A stretch of DNA of 64,000 bases from assembly GCA_942159475.1 (NCBI GenBank), contig OW804096.1:125168941-125232940 (forward strand). Reading direction: 5' to 3'. A model generated the notes under the pieces. That model was not told where the DNA came from, made no database searches, and saw nothing but the letters and a program-made list of their open reading frames with translations. Below are positions 37,951-50,542 of this stretch, one piece after another (position 1 is the stretch's first letter; every line of letters starts with the position of its first letter). The position numbers and the translations under genes are program-made. This DNA is from Sthenelais limicola (lineage: Eukaryota > Annelida > Polychaeta > Phyllodocida > Sigalionidae).

Positions 37951-40900
37951 TTATTCCGTAGATCTCAACTTCAAAGTTGCAATTATGTAGATGGTGGAGA
38001 TCAGAAATAATTGAGATCCAGATACGTAGAAACCATAGGTGTAAGATCCTGTATAATCTGTTAAATACCCTGTAAAACAAATCACATATGATTAGATATA
38101 ATTATTCATATTTATTATAACCACGTTGCTCTGAAAACTAGGATTACCAGTAAAATTCAATTTTATGACTTAATTTGTTTCTATTTTCTTGATTGAAAGC
38201 ATGTATGATAAATCTGTCAACTAACTTTCAGGTTTCAGTCGCTTAGAATATTGCACTCGTTACTACGCAACTCGTGCAATATTCATGCTCCTTCAACAAA
38301 CTCATTAGTTACCCTATACATTCATCATTTTATTCCTATCAGATACCTTGAGGACACCAGATTAAAGTTGTAACGTTTACTTATATTTTAAAATACATTT
38401 CAAGTTTGTATTGAAGATTAATTCTGATTAATTTACCTGCTACAACTGGCCCTAGTAAGGCACCAAATCCATTAAAGAATCTGGTCAGGCCTACTCCTCT
38501 CGTAATCATAGATCTTGGGACTACATCTGACATTACTGTTGACCATTGGCTGATTATGCCAATTGAAAGTGACTGTAATATCAAATAATTCTCAATATTA
38601 AGATTGTCAGATTATGTAATCATCACAATTCAACCATTATATTCCTGATGTAATTCACATTTACAATTGTATTCCATATTGTTTTAATACCATTCCATAT
38701 ATATATCTTAGTCTATACAACACAGAAATTAAGTTTGTTAAAAAAAATTAAAATTAGAATACTCCAATGCTTGGGCCAAGGAGAAATGACCGAAAACCAA
38801 TAAAGGGGTATTATAAGTGTCATACCAAAAAAGGGAAACAACCCACTTTTTGTTAAGAATTAGAGACCAATAACGCTACTCAATGTTGATAACATTATAA
38901 CCATTATATCCAAAAGTATAGCAACCAGGCTAAATCTCGTTCTCCCAATCATTATCCATGAAGACCAGCTAGGCTTTGTTAAGGGAAGATTTATTGGTAT
39001 GGCTGTGCGAAAAGTTGACGATATTATTTCCTATCTTGAATATTCTAAACAAAATGGTGTCGTCGCTTCACTTGATTTTACCAAGGCATACGATTCCATC
39101 GAATGGCCTTTTAGATTAATAGTGAAGATATCCTATTCAAGGTGAAAAGAATTATAGCGGATATGGAAAAGCAGGTTTTTGACCATGAAGGGAAGAATAT
39201 TAATATGTATTTTTTTTTACTTACTTTGTTTCAACATGCACTATCATGTATTTCTTTTGGGAAAACCCTTCTCCAAGAGATTAATGAGCTTATGCTCAAT
39301 TTTGTATGGAAAAACGGTTCTCATAGAATAAGTGTTGCCTTTCTAGCCCAGAAGAGTGAAGATGTAGGCCTTGGTTTAAGGTTAATCAATGAAATTTATT
39401 AAACAAATAGAATAATGTGGGTCAAAAGAATCCTGTATAGTGGTAATAACTCTTGGTATAAACCAATCGAAGCCTTTTATGGAAGAAATAATAGGAGGAG
39501 GTGCCCACCTCCCTTTAAATGACTGTATAGACATTTATATAGGTAAAACTGCAATTAACCTTATAGATTGCCCATCAAATAAAATATACATAGAATTAAT
39601 TAAAAGAAGAAAAGTCGAAAGGAAAAATTCAATAAATCGCTAGAGCTCCTAGCTCTAGATGACAGCCAATTTGAACAAACAGTGCTGCCACCTGTCGCTT
39701 CGCAATGGAACAAATGAATTGCTTTTCTGTATCTGCCTTTAACCAATGTCCCAACTAAGAAATAAAGAAGTTGCAAAAACAAAAAAAAGAAATTAGAGTA
39801 CTTACTTGGTGTACAGTCCAGAGAGTCATTGTCAACGGTATTGAATTTGCTATTGGTAGGACTAGTGCAAGAGATCCAGCGCTTATTCCCATGATTCCTA
39901 TCGCCAAAGGCCTTCTTGTGCGAACCAATTTTGTATCAAGTATTACACCCATGATAGGAATGAATACAAGGTCCACAATGGCCCCGATAGTAAGCATCAA
40001 TGTGACTTGAGACAATACAAATCCTTGTTCCAAGCACAGTCCAGATATTACCGTATTACTGGTTTGGTAATTAAACATGATACTCATTAAGAAGGACACA
40101 AGAACTAACATCCTCTTATCTTTCAAAACAGTGAGACCAGTCCATGTGACAATTCTTTTTAAATATTCACTTCTTCCTTTAGATTTATCAGTCAACATCT
40201 TATTTTCAGTTGAAGTAATGTGCGTTTCCGTCAGTGACTTGTCTCCAACTTCCTTCTGAAATTTTGCTGTCATTTCCTTTTCTCCATTTCTTTGAACTAT
40301 CACTGTAGAGTTGAGTTCCCTTTCTTGGACTGTTTCTGGAAATTCACTTTGGGACTCCTGTGTCTTATCATCTAGTAACCGGCACTCTGTATTGTCAGTA
40401 TCCATTTCAACACATTCAGGAGACCTTTTCTCCCTAGGTTCTGTGATCAGTGGACGGAATAGCATAGCTGCAGGTAGCATGTGCAAAGCCATCCCACCAA
40501 TGAGTAGAACTGTTCCTGAGAAGCCAAACTCACTGTATAAAAAGCTTGATAATGGAGCCATGTACAGGGTTCCAATTCCTTCTATAGTGGAGCTGAAAGA
40601 GTTGGCCTTGCCTCTATTCTTGACAAAGTAGAGATTTTGTATACTCAATTTGGGAACGGAAAAAATACCATATCCAAGACCTAGATCATCATACAAAAAT
40701 ACATTAAAATTATTATATTGATAATGGTAAATATTTGATATATATTTTCTCATAAAATTAACAGATCAATTGAAAAAGAAGTTTCTCCTTTCTCTAGTCT
40801 TTGGAAAGAGGTTACTTAAGTTTATACACCGTTAAAAAAGATTAGGAATTTAATAGAAGTACCTCTTAGACTGAAGGCAAAGTATGCAAAGTAGATACTT

Positions 40901-41762
40901 GGTGCCAGGCCAGTAAGTATAAAACCCAGGGAATTAACCACAGCCCCCACCGCTGCCACTCTTCGATGACCAAATTTGCTACTCAAACCTCCTATGAAAG
41001 GACCTGAAGTGGAAGTTTACATTCATGAACAGAACTCCGGAATATACTAATGAAGAAATTTCTTTTGACCTTTAATTTTCATGAAATGGTTCCAAAAAGG
41101 TATTTTTTTGAATGATTGTTGAAATGAGATGAAAATGCTACAGTATAGGTTCCTCATATCTTATACCTGTAAGCCCTGAAATTGTGCATCTCAGGTATGA
41201 GAATTGTTGGAAATATAACATTGAATACCATCATGGATGGTGACACTCACAAAAATATTCATTGTCATTTTGTTCTTTTACAAAAATAATAAAAAGATTT
41301 ATTTTATGATTCCAAAGATTAATGCAAGCCTTTTTGAATGGTATACAGGAAATAAACCTACATCCATAGGATCATGTAAGATAAGTGAAGGAAAACTGTC
41401 ATGGACATCACAGTTTTCCTTTCGGAACTGTTTCATGAGAATCAACCATAATAGAGCATACCCCTTTTATCATTTCCATTGAAATCACAAGAACAAGATA
41501 TATAAAATTCTTTTTAAAAAAATAAAGAAATCATGTAATACTTACTGAATATAAACTTGGAATAATTACCAATTGATATACACCATGCAGTAGTGGAAGC
41601 AGAATGTCCATATTTTACCAACAGTTGTTGATAGAATAGTGTTTTGGTTCTCTCAAAACCAACATGCACTGAATGAGCAATAGCTGTAACAATGATGATA
41701 AGCCATCCAAATCCACCATCAGGGGCAGTGCCCTGCCCATTGGTCCTGTGGTGAGTGAGCAT
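37951..41762 (-). CDS. Monocarboxylate transporter-like protein (SLC16/MFS), copy A
   Basis: Predicted proton-coupled or facilitative plasma-membrane carrier; the substrate is unknown. Five exons in minus order: 41762-41546, 41003-40863, 40680-39806, 38572-38437 and 38069-37951 (stop TAA), 495 residues. The start is the only in-frame ATG after an upstream stop (MLTHHRTNGQ). The family signature PDGGFGW precedes TM1. FGHRR follows TM2, and YFVKNRGKANS with its surroundings matches the second MCT motif around TM5. About 100 hydrophilic residues form the TM6-TM7 loop, DTKLVRTRRP matches the TM8 region, and YLTDYTGSY precedes the last TM. The exon 1 donor is taken as GTAAGT (41545), which restores normal TM2 spacing; a weaker GTAATT at 41569 would shorten TM2 by eight residues. 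The 38573-39805 intron contains a LINE fragment in the opposite orientation. A paralogue is at 61570-63833. Confidence 0.88.
38765..39640 (+). mobile_element. Decayed L1/Tx1-like LINE ORF2 fragment
   Basis: Conceptual translation, with stops, gives reverse transcriptase blocks: GIIS-VIPKKGNNP, RPITLLNVD, a DQLGFVKGRFIGMAVR block and SLDFTKAYDSIEW. Shortly after comes a C-terminal block (INELMLNFVWKNG, LGLRLINE) with the FADD/YADD catalytic segment missing, so there is an internal deletion. It sits antisense in an intron of transporter copy A. These blocks match the L1/Tx1 style rather than the CR1-group element at 55 kb. Confidence 0.75.
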
Positions 41763-42756
41763 GATGCAGTGGTGATGATGATCGTTTGATACAAGCAATA
41801 ATTACTCAAGTGCAACGTATGCAGGAGTCCAAGAGAATAGACATGATATAAGAACGTATATATATCACAGCTTTATACTGTGGAATCATCACCTGAAAAG
41901 GAGATATATTATTTCACATGTGTAATGAACCGCAGATTCATGGGCACGAGTCACAAATATCGTGAAAGGAAGCAACAAACAAGGATAAATTCGTTTGACC
42001 AGGTTTTATTGACCCCAAAACAGAGTCACAAGCGTAAAGTGCAAGAGCTTAATTTGAACAACAGAAGTATCTCATTTGTCAGCGTGGCCCGAGTCCGTTG
42101 TGTTAAGCGACTGCGAGATCCCCCGACATTGGAGGTGTAGACTTTTCCTACCGTCCGTAGAAGTTAGTAGTACTATAAATTCTGAAACTACTATATCATG
42201 TAGAAACCATAATATTTCAGTTTTTTGGGGGGCTATTAATAGAGAATCTGAAAATATTATTTTAATACAGTTTTCATATTGGTGTTACCATTGCAACCTT
42301 TTTAAAGTGAAAATTAGGTTTTTAAGGGAAAATAACCAATTAATGGCCATACAATTTGTTCTATTGAACGCACATCAGTAAGCAGGGCCTCATGTGAAAG
42401 ACCTTTTGATGCCGAATCACATGATGTATGATTTCCATGGTTTTGCATATTTTAGGTGCCATAGCAATCGCATTATCATCAGAATTAATATAAATGTTAG
42501 AGTTTAGCCATTAAAACTGTATGAGCATAAACCATTCAATGTGGAAATCCCTCAAAATCAGTAATGTTCTCTAATTTTGGAGACCAAACCTATGAAATAT
42601 GTTCTTTTACATGATAACTTTGCATAGAATTCTGGCATGATAATCACCTTAGAATCAATTTATACATTGTTGTTGGATGTGGAACTTAGTACTATAGAAT
42701 CTATATAATATATAAGTCATAAATCCATACATTTGTGATGTGTTCCAGTAAAATCA

Positions 42757-43080
42757 ATCACAAGTCACAAAATCTCTCACAGTGTTTTTTCCCACTAGAT
42801 CTCTTTATTGAAATAATATTCTTATTTTAGTGGGTTTAGCACTCATAGTCATATTTTCATTATTATTATTTGTTTCAATTTATCATCCATTTTTTGTTTA
42901 TCAATCGATGTAACAAATTTCGGGGCATTGTATTAAACATTTCCTTGCGTTTTGAAGGCCTGCGTATGGAATATATTTAGTTTCTTTACTGGTAATTACC
43001 CATTTAGAAACATTGCGAACTATTTTTTCAAAAATGAAAATATTAAACTTAAAATATAGAAATACTTATTAGGTCTCCTA
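42757..43080. repeat. Interspersed repeat family B, copy 2
   Basis: Counterpart of 36612-36895; the best conserved part is the right end (TCAAAAATGAAAATATTAAA followed by CTTAAAATATAGAAATACTT). No frame or terminal repeats are seen. Confidence 0.6.
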
Positions 43081-44319
43081 TTATTGGAATCAGCTTGATC
43101 TCTTTTCAAATATGGTGATATCTCAAAATTCATATTTTGCGACTTATGACTCATTTTCCTAAAAACGGATCACATTTGAACAATGGCCTGATGGTGCTGT
43201 AAAAGGAGTTGTATTTAATAAAATGTGATTTTTTTTCTGCCAGGAGTATCACTGGTTGCTATGGTAACATGAGTGACGTCCGAGGTATGGATTGAGGTCT
43301 ACCCTACCCATTTCTTGTAGTTTAATAACTATTACCCCCCTGTCCTTCCCCCCTACACAGTCTTATATTAAAAAATTCGTCAAACATTTTGAAGTAGTGA
43401 CCTTGACCTTTGCCAAGGTCATTAACGGAATAGGGGTTGGGTGATTGGGGGGGGGGGGAGCTGCATATAGCCCTCATATATACCATCAATATTCCTAGGT
43501 TTAGTGGCATTCCTGGCAAAAGTGTAAAGGTAAATAGAACTATAAAGTACCATTTTTCGGACTTTTGGGGCTACTTTCTTTTGTTTCATAATGAGTGCCT
43601 GCTTTCTGTTATATGTTGAATAGATCAAATTATCTGGTTATTTCCCCCTAAAATGTGTGGAAAATACAAATCATTGGTTGCCATGGAAACCACTTTCACA
43701 TTTAAGAATATGGTCCCCTCTCAAATGATAGGGAATGAAAAAAATTACCTCTGTACCAAATCTATGGAATTATCTCAAAATAGGCCTTGTTGGGGCCTCA
43801 ACTAACTACACTGATTAATTTATCATGTATACAGCCTCCACTGTGTTTCCAATTTTTACCCCAATTTTGTCCAGAGTGGTCGTTTTCGACCCACCCTATA
43901 TCTCAGAACCTATTAAATCGAATTTCACAACATTTCTTCCATCTAGTCACAGTACGTTTCATATCATTCTACCAAGGTTTTAAGATGATTGAATCATTTT
44001 TACAACCTTCAGTTTAAATGGGTTAAGCTATATCCCTTATATGAATTCAGGCCATCTCGAGTTCTCACATTTTCATCTAAAATTCAGGTGGCCACTTGTA
44101 TTTTCTTTTTATAATCACTTCATAGACTGCGCATGTCACCAGTGTCAATAAAGTTACCTCTCTTCCTCTATAGCTTTTGTCTTCTACCTCATCTGCAACA
44201 CTAGTGAACTGTGTGTACCATGTCAATGTAAACTGTGTATATATTGTTGCCATCCTATATATAGTTGAGTTGAGTTGTTGTCGAGTTGTTGATTTGTCAT
44301 CATCATCGTCCGTGGATAT

Positions 44320-44480
44320 CTCGTAGAGATAGGACCAATCAAGAGAGTTATGTTATAAGGGGAAAAGGGAAACTAGTCTTAATGCTACTGATAAATCGTC
44401 AATAACGCTGGAAGAAAGAGAGGCTGGTGAAGTACGGTTCTATTTATTGGTAAATGAACAAGTATTAAGTGAACAGATGA
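44320..44480. repeat. Interspersed repeat family C, copy 1
   Basis: Shares GTAGAGATAGGACCAATC and, further on, GAAGTACGGTT-CT-TTTATT with 52695-52920 (GTAGAGATATGACCAATC, GAAGTACGGTTTCTGATGTT), in the same order and orientation. The family is unidentified and diverged. Confidence 0.5.
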
Positions 44481-44720
44481 TCTGTTCAACTTTACAATAG
44501 GGCATATTACATATTAACAGCAGCGCCATACAGAGAGCGGCGGAAACGGCCCAAACTATGAGCTAGGCGGGCAGGCCACAGAAGCCTTATGTATTAACCA
44601 TAGGCTTCTAACTTTCTCCTTTTTCTCTCAGAATTTGAGTTATTGCATAATACTGTAAGCTATCCAATATTATTAAATGACATGTTAAGATTGGTCATGC
44701 TTAATAAGAGAACATTTTAT

Positions 44721-44980
44721 CCACTAGATTTTAGTATATGGCAACTTTTGTAAGAGTGTATCAACAAAAACAAATAAGCGTAGGTGTACGGCCTGCAGTG
44801 GGTCAGTGACCGTGTGCTCCTAGGCATACACACACCCCTGCTCCCGTCACTGGGAGACGGGGTGGAGGTGCACGGTTTGGCCCGCATAGCTAGGTGAGTC
44901 AACTGGACTGGGCATGCGCACAGTGGTAAAAGTTAATCCTGCAGTCACTGGTACGCACTGGCGACGGAATATGTAAAGGG
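44721..44980. repeat. Interspersed repeat family A, copy 2
   Basis: Counterpart of 4601-4860, same orientation; begins CCACTAGATTTTAG and ends near GACGGAATATGTAAAGG. Confidence 0.6.
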
Positions 44981-45274
44981 GGCTATTAGTGTGAACTTAA
45001 TGTAACTACTTGGCGTTTCCAAGGGAAAAGTTTTGTGTATTAAATATATCTATGCACTTTGAAGCTCATCTTATAGAGTATATTTAGCCACTTTACTAGT
45101 GACTTGTGACTCATTTCTCTGTGACACATCACATATATACTGTCATATACAGGGTTTTTGAGGTCAGTAAAAGGTCTGTTAAAGTAATTATGATTTTGGG
45201 TTTTTCAGGACATTAAAAGTAAGAAATTGTGTATGTGCATCCCTCTAAAATTAGTAGAATGTACTAAAACAGCA

Positions 45275-45289
45275 CTCAGAGTGAGACAA

Positions 45290-45320
<31 letters not shown>

Positions 45321-45380
45321 AAGAGAGATGGGGGTAATGGGTGAAAGGCTAGGGAGGGAGGGAGGGACAGAGCTGGAAGG
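45275..45380 (+). repeat. GA-rich microsatellite
   Basis: A run of GAGA/GAAAGA units followed by GGGA-rich sequence; a purine tract on the plus strand. Confidence 0.85.
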
Positions 45381-45867
45381 CAAGGGAGGGATAGAGCCAC
45401 AGCAGTGGGCAACCAACCATGGCTGGGTGAGGGGCAGGCCTGGTTTGTCTTATTATGTAATAACCAGAGGGGGGCAGGGAGCATGTGCCAGAGTGGAGTG
45501 GTGTATGGTGGAGGTGAGAAATGGGTGGTACATGGGTGGAGTAGATAAGCCTTCTGCAAACATGCGAACTTTTTTTGTTTTTGAAAAGGTTTTATTCAAG
45601 CATAACCTGCCATCGTGGCTCATACAACTCTAAGGCATAGTTAACATTGTGTCCCTTATTTTTGTAGTTTTTTTGTTATTCAAAAAAAAATAAAAAAATA
45701 GCAAACATGCGAACTGATCAGACAGATAATTTCACACTGATTGTTACCCTATCTGATCAATGATTTAATCAGTGATTGGCATAATGGGGGTCGACACCAA
45801 TATTTTGAGGATTTCAACCCTCAAAATAAAAATGGAAAATGGGTAAAAACAACAACTCAGCCAACGC

Positions 45868-46164
45868 ATGTACCAGCACTTCAGGACCATATCTCTGCCT
45901 GACAGACCGCTACGTGACACTACAGTCTCTAGACATTTCACTTCACCAAATCATACTGGTGAATTAGACTTGTCTATCCACGTTCTGAAGTTTGTGCCAT
46001 TCAGCAACGACAGAGACATTGTGGAAGACTTTCAAAATGAACTTGAGTTGAAGTGGATCCACCGATTGAAAACCATGTCCCCTACCGGATTGAATATCAT
46101 GGACGCAATCACCTGGAAAACAGCCCCGAAACTGGACTATCGCCCTTCAGCTCCCCAAAACTAG
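45868..46164 (+). mobile_element. Penelope-like element fragment, C-terminal GIY-YIG region
   Basis: An open frame of 98 codons ending in TAG translates to VSRHFTSPNHTGELDLSIHV, then FQNELELKWIHRLKTMSPTG followed by LNIMD. This is the end of the GIY-YIG endonuclease domain of Penelope-like retroelements, with the characteristic HF...NH...D spacing and a terminal E..WI..L.T..P.GLN. The catalytic GIY-YIG start and the reverse transcriptase are missing upstream. The hammerhead-like motif at 46984 could be part of the same element. Confidence 0.75.
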
Positions 46165-46983
46165 CTATCTAGCCACATATATAGAAGATTTTACATACAA
46201 TCGATAGTGAAGCTTTAGGGGATGAAGGGACCATAGGGGGCTCCCAGATGTAAGAACTCGTTTTTTTTATTATTATTATTTTATTTTTCCAGGTATTACA
46301 AAAGGGTTTGGCCTTTGCCATCCCTGTTCAAACGAGGATCATGCACATATAGTATATGGATGATTTTCACCTCGCACCTGGCTTAAAGTGTCACTACATG
46401 GTTCTGGAAAATGTTGGGATAAAAAATGATATTAATATGATGGTTGGGTGGAATGAGATGAGATGAGACGGTGGTTTATACATGATGATTATATATGATA
46501 TGGTTCAATTCTGATAGTTTTTTACATCGTACCTTGGACAAGTCAAAGTTGTTATTTGTAAACACTTTCTTTATTATTGTTCTAAGTACTGTAATTTCAG
46601 CTTTCTCTTAAAGATTATACTATCTGCTTCTTGTCTTAAATTTATTTGTAAATCGTTCCATAAACCAGCACCTTTGTATAGGAATGCTTTTATTAAGCTC
46701 ATATTTTGGCATTGGGGCATTGGCATTGGGGGCTAAGCCCCCCCCCCCCCCCCCCCAACCCACCGATGTATGACGATTGTTATGTATGAAAGCTGACGTC
46801 AATCCCTATCCACCATCGCTGTTGAGCCTCTCTGGGCCCTACCCAGCTGGACGCATTTTATTCATAATAATGTAAGAATATTTAGAACTCTCTTTATTTT
46901 TTTTAGGAAATAGAGACCGGGTGTATTTGGGACATCCATTTATAATATATTCCCCCATTGACATCATTGCTGATGCCAGTGGC

Positions 46984-47006
46984 CTGACGAGCTATTATTA
47001 GCGAAA
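46984..47006 (+). ncRNA. Hammerhead ribozyme-like core
   Basis: CTGACGA (46984-46990), then a perfect 4-bp stem with TTAT loop (GCTA-TTAT-TAGC, 46991-47002), then GAAA (47003-47006), followed by CC. This satisfies the invariant CUGANGA / stem II / GAAA core. A GGC just before and GCC at 47016-47018 could form a short stem I. I cannot place a valid NUH cleavage triplet, so the copy may be inactive. Hammerheads of this kind are known in Penelope-like elements, and a Penelope fragment ends 820 bp upstream. Confidence 0.35.
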
Positions 47007-47939
47007 CCATGTAGTGCCAAACCAGTGAACTCTTCCTTGGAAAGTTTATTTTATCTCTAATAAAACATTGTTACCTCTTGTAGAGGATTGGTGGACTAAT
47101 TAGAATTAAATTCCTTATTAACATCATTGGATATAAATAAATAATGAGGTTAATACAGCCTGGATGCGATATCCAAGCAACAAGAGCACCCCTTTGTTGA
47201 TGTCACATGACATCACCCAGGGTACGAATTGACCACTTACACGAGTAGCCTATGATAAAATAAATATAACCAATGCTAAATGAACAACTGAATTAATCCA
47301 ATTAATTTACGTTCTTTTCACAGCTTTAAATGTTTCTAAAACCACAGCATTGTTTTAAGAAAGGATAAACGTTAATAATGATGAAAGTATTTTTAGCTTA
47401 TTTCTTTCATTTGATCGTTATTTTACCGTTCTACCTGTGTTAACAGCTACTGTTTTATGCTTCTTCCTCCACTACACTCTCACCTCTCTCTTTCTCCCCT
47501 CTCTCTGTCTCTCCCTCTCTCTCCTCCCTACTGCGTGCAGCAATGTAGCAGCAGCATAGGCCAAAGTACTGCCGGTCATGAACCCGCGATTACGGTATGA
47601 TAATCACACAATATACTTAAATTAATATATTCATTATAGATAAAAAATGAAATTATCTTTCTAGGGGGTACCAGGTTTATGAATATTCTTCCAGTAATGA
47701 CTGATTAACCAAACTTAAATATGACCATGTCAGTGAATACCGCATGCTGGCACGCACTCAAGTAATGCCAAGTCAGCAACGAGTCTTCGGCGAGTGATTT
47801 AAGTTGAAATTAAGAAGTTAAAATTATCTAAAGTAATCCCAGCAAACGTAAACACCCAAAGAGACCTGGAATGCAGTCAATAAATGCATTGTGTGAAAAT
47901 GATAAAATTGTAATGAAGTGAAGAAAACAAAATACACAG

Positions 47940-48420
47940 TTTTTATCTGCTAAAGGACTAACAGAATACGTGGCAAACTCAACAACCAAAACCTAGAAAA
48001 CGTTGAAACTTACACATAATCTCGGCATCAATCTAGATGTTAAAAGAAACAGAAAAATAAAGCTGGTGAATTGATATATAAATCACACATGTATGTATAT
48101 TACCAATATATAATTGACTATGGACACTGTCTTTACCAAAGAAGTGTCAAAACAAGACTAAATAAACTCCTGGCAAATTCTACAAAATCAAGCCATCAGA
48201 AGTATATTTATATTAACCGCAAAAAAGGACTAATATAACTCAATGTGAAAGGAACATCAAACTGTAACCATTGACAATTTAATGGATTAACCCTAATCCC
48301 CCAACAGACGTATACCAGCAGAGCAATGACACAACTCCATGGAATTCACTACCGAAGAAATGCAAAAATAAGACAATAACATAGATTTAGAATAGAAAAT
48401 ATGGATACAAGAAAAATAAA
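47940..48420 (+). mobile_element. Decayed LINE ORF2 C-terminus
   Basis: With frame changes and stops, conceptual translation shows IIDYGHCLYQRSVKTRLNKL, a SSHQKYI-like remnant of the usual LQNQAIR segment, and later WNSLPKKCKN. These resemble the region after the RT domain in CR1/Jockey-type LINEs (compare LPLFDYGDVIYSG and LQILQNKCL of the intact element at 55-61 kb). Heavily mutated, with unclear ends. Confidence 0.45.
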
Positions 48421-50003
48421 ACAGTTGAGTGGGTGTAAAATTTAGGGTTTTGATTTGAAACTAAATCACTTCTCCCGACAGCTGAAAAAATGATTAATTT
48501 ATGATTTATAATTAACTAATTGAAATATATACTAGGATATATCATGTAGAGAAAGGAACAATTTATGGTTCCAACCCCCATTCCTCACTTAATAATAGAC
48601 TCTTAACTCTTAATTTGTAAATGATATGCTTTAGGACTGTGACATAAGTGATGGGAAAGTGTGCAATAACTGTAATTATAATTATTCTAAAACATTATCA
48701 TTATGCTAAAATAATGTAGTGTAAACAAATGATAACAAGAACCAAACTAGGACTTGAACTTGTGAATAAATAATATGGAAATCTGTTATTCCATGTATAA
48801 ACATAATATTATGGGAACTATAACAGATGAATATTATTATATTGTAATGCAGAATCTAAAAGAAGTATAAAGTAACAATTAAGATATTGACGAGAATACA
48901 GAGAGATCCAGTAGCCTTACCTGACTATTGAAGAAATAAAAACGTTTTTAAATTAAATTTTAAAAAGCAATGACTATGTATACATAGTGACCAAGAGAAA
49001 TACAATAACCACTCTGGGGGAACCGTATCGCCGAGGGCAATAAGGGATTTCTTAGAGCAGGACAATATTCTTCAAGTTCTATAATTAGCAATACAAACAT
49101 GATGTAGATTACACCATACCTTGGTTTGCTCACAATAATACTAGGCTTTGCAGACAACAATATATAGCAGTCAAATATTAGAAATAGGAAGGTTACACTA
49201 CATTTCAGTAAAACCAATAACATTGAGAACTTGAATCCATTAGCCCATCATACATGACATTGACAACAAGGCGTAGAGGAGATAAGCAACACACGTTTAA
49301 GCTTATGTTGGCTTGTTCACTAATCACTAGAAATCTGAGAGAATTAGGTAACACAACTCTAGAATTCATAGACTAACAATACAATTTTAACCATTTTAAC
49401 TTGACCACCGCAAGCTGTAACAACGATAAATGTCAAGAAACATAATGGTCTAATCACCTTGCTTGTGCCATATGCTTCTCCTTGTTTTTGTTTGCGGGAT
49501 GTAACAAAAATAGGTCACGTAGGCTATGAGGCGCCAAGTGTTATCCACCTTAATGTTCTTGTTTTCTGTTACATAGAGAGAAAGAATTAATGAATACATA
49601 GACAGAATTCTTTTTTAAACTGAGACAGAATGACTAAATGCCGGGACAAAGTAAATAAATTCAACAGAATTAATATAATATATAAACATGGTAAATCTGA
49701 AACCGAATTAAAAAGTACAATGACAGAATTAAAAGATGATGTGATATATCTTACCCAGAATTGAAAAATTCTAAGACCGAATTCAAAGTACATAATTTAC
49801 AGAGACCAATTACGATGTAGAGACCAATATTATTTTCCAAAAAAAGACTGAATTCAACATTTCTTGGCTCCTCACTTGGCGCCTCATAGTATGATGCTCG
49901 GAGTGACTCACACCCTAGCCAGTATAATCTGCCCTTCCTGCTCTCAGCGCAGTAGAAGAGATGGGTGCTGTTAGTCTCTTCACAGGCCCACTATCTACCT
50001 AGC

Positions 50004-50100
50004 CTACACTCAATACGCGCCTTGTAGGCAGCGGCTTTCCATAGGGTTAACCGTTGCGGGATTTGATGGTTACTGCCTACAGGACGCGTGTAGAGTGTAG
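50004..50100. repeat. Imperfect 27-bp inverted repeat
   Basis: Arms 50004-50030 (CTACACTCAATACGCGCCTT...) and 50074-50100 are reverse complements with four mismatches, separated by 43 bp. Partial complementarity continues a little outside. It may be the core of a palindromic MITE. Confidence 0.7.
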
Positions 50101-50510
50101 TGGGTTCGTGGTATGGACTAGGATACTCTGTCTACTCACGTACACCCGTAACACATATACCGGGGACCAACTCCTGATAGAAAATAGTTCACGAAAATAA
50201 AAAATAGTGCACATACATATATATATGATATGATGCTCGCCTCTGCATAAAAGTGTACTTTAATGCAAGCATAAGTATCATAAAACTGCATAATTATTAA
50301 AGAGTAGCAAGTGAAAAATATAAAGACTAATTAAAATATATGTCAATTCTACTATGCTCACGGGTGCATGAGCTTCTCAGTAGATGGTGCCTATGTGCAG
50401 ACCTTAACATCGAGACATGAGGTGAACCAAGAATTAAAGCCACGAGATGAATTTCCTCCGATTTCAAATTACTCTGCATGGTAGCTGAACTGGGAAGCAA
50501 TGTCACGTCA

Positions 50511-50542
50511 CCGCCCCCCCCGCCCCCCCCCCCCCCCCCCCC
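50511..50542. repeat. Poly(C) tract
   Basis: About 32 bases that are C except for two early G; the minus strand is a long G-run with quadruplex potential. Similar but shorter G or C runs are near 26619, 36176, 43449 and 46739. Confidence 0.9.

Larger units (their letters stand above)
41763..45274. other. Repeat-rich intergenic interval
   Basis: It lies upstream of transporter copy A and probably contains its promoter. It also holds copies of interspersed families A (44721-44980), B (42757-43080) and C (44320-44480) and a G-run at about 43449. No coding exon is recognised. Confidence 0.5.

Noticed and set aside
41514..41798. Longer N-terminal extension of transporter copy A beginning MLVSNDHHHH
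   Set aside because: The codon there is TTG, not ATG; the first ATG after the upstream stop is at 41762.
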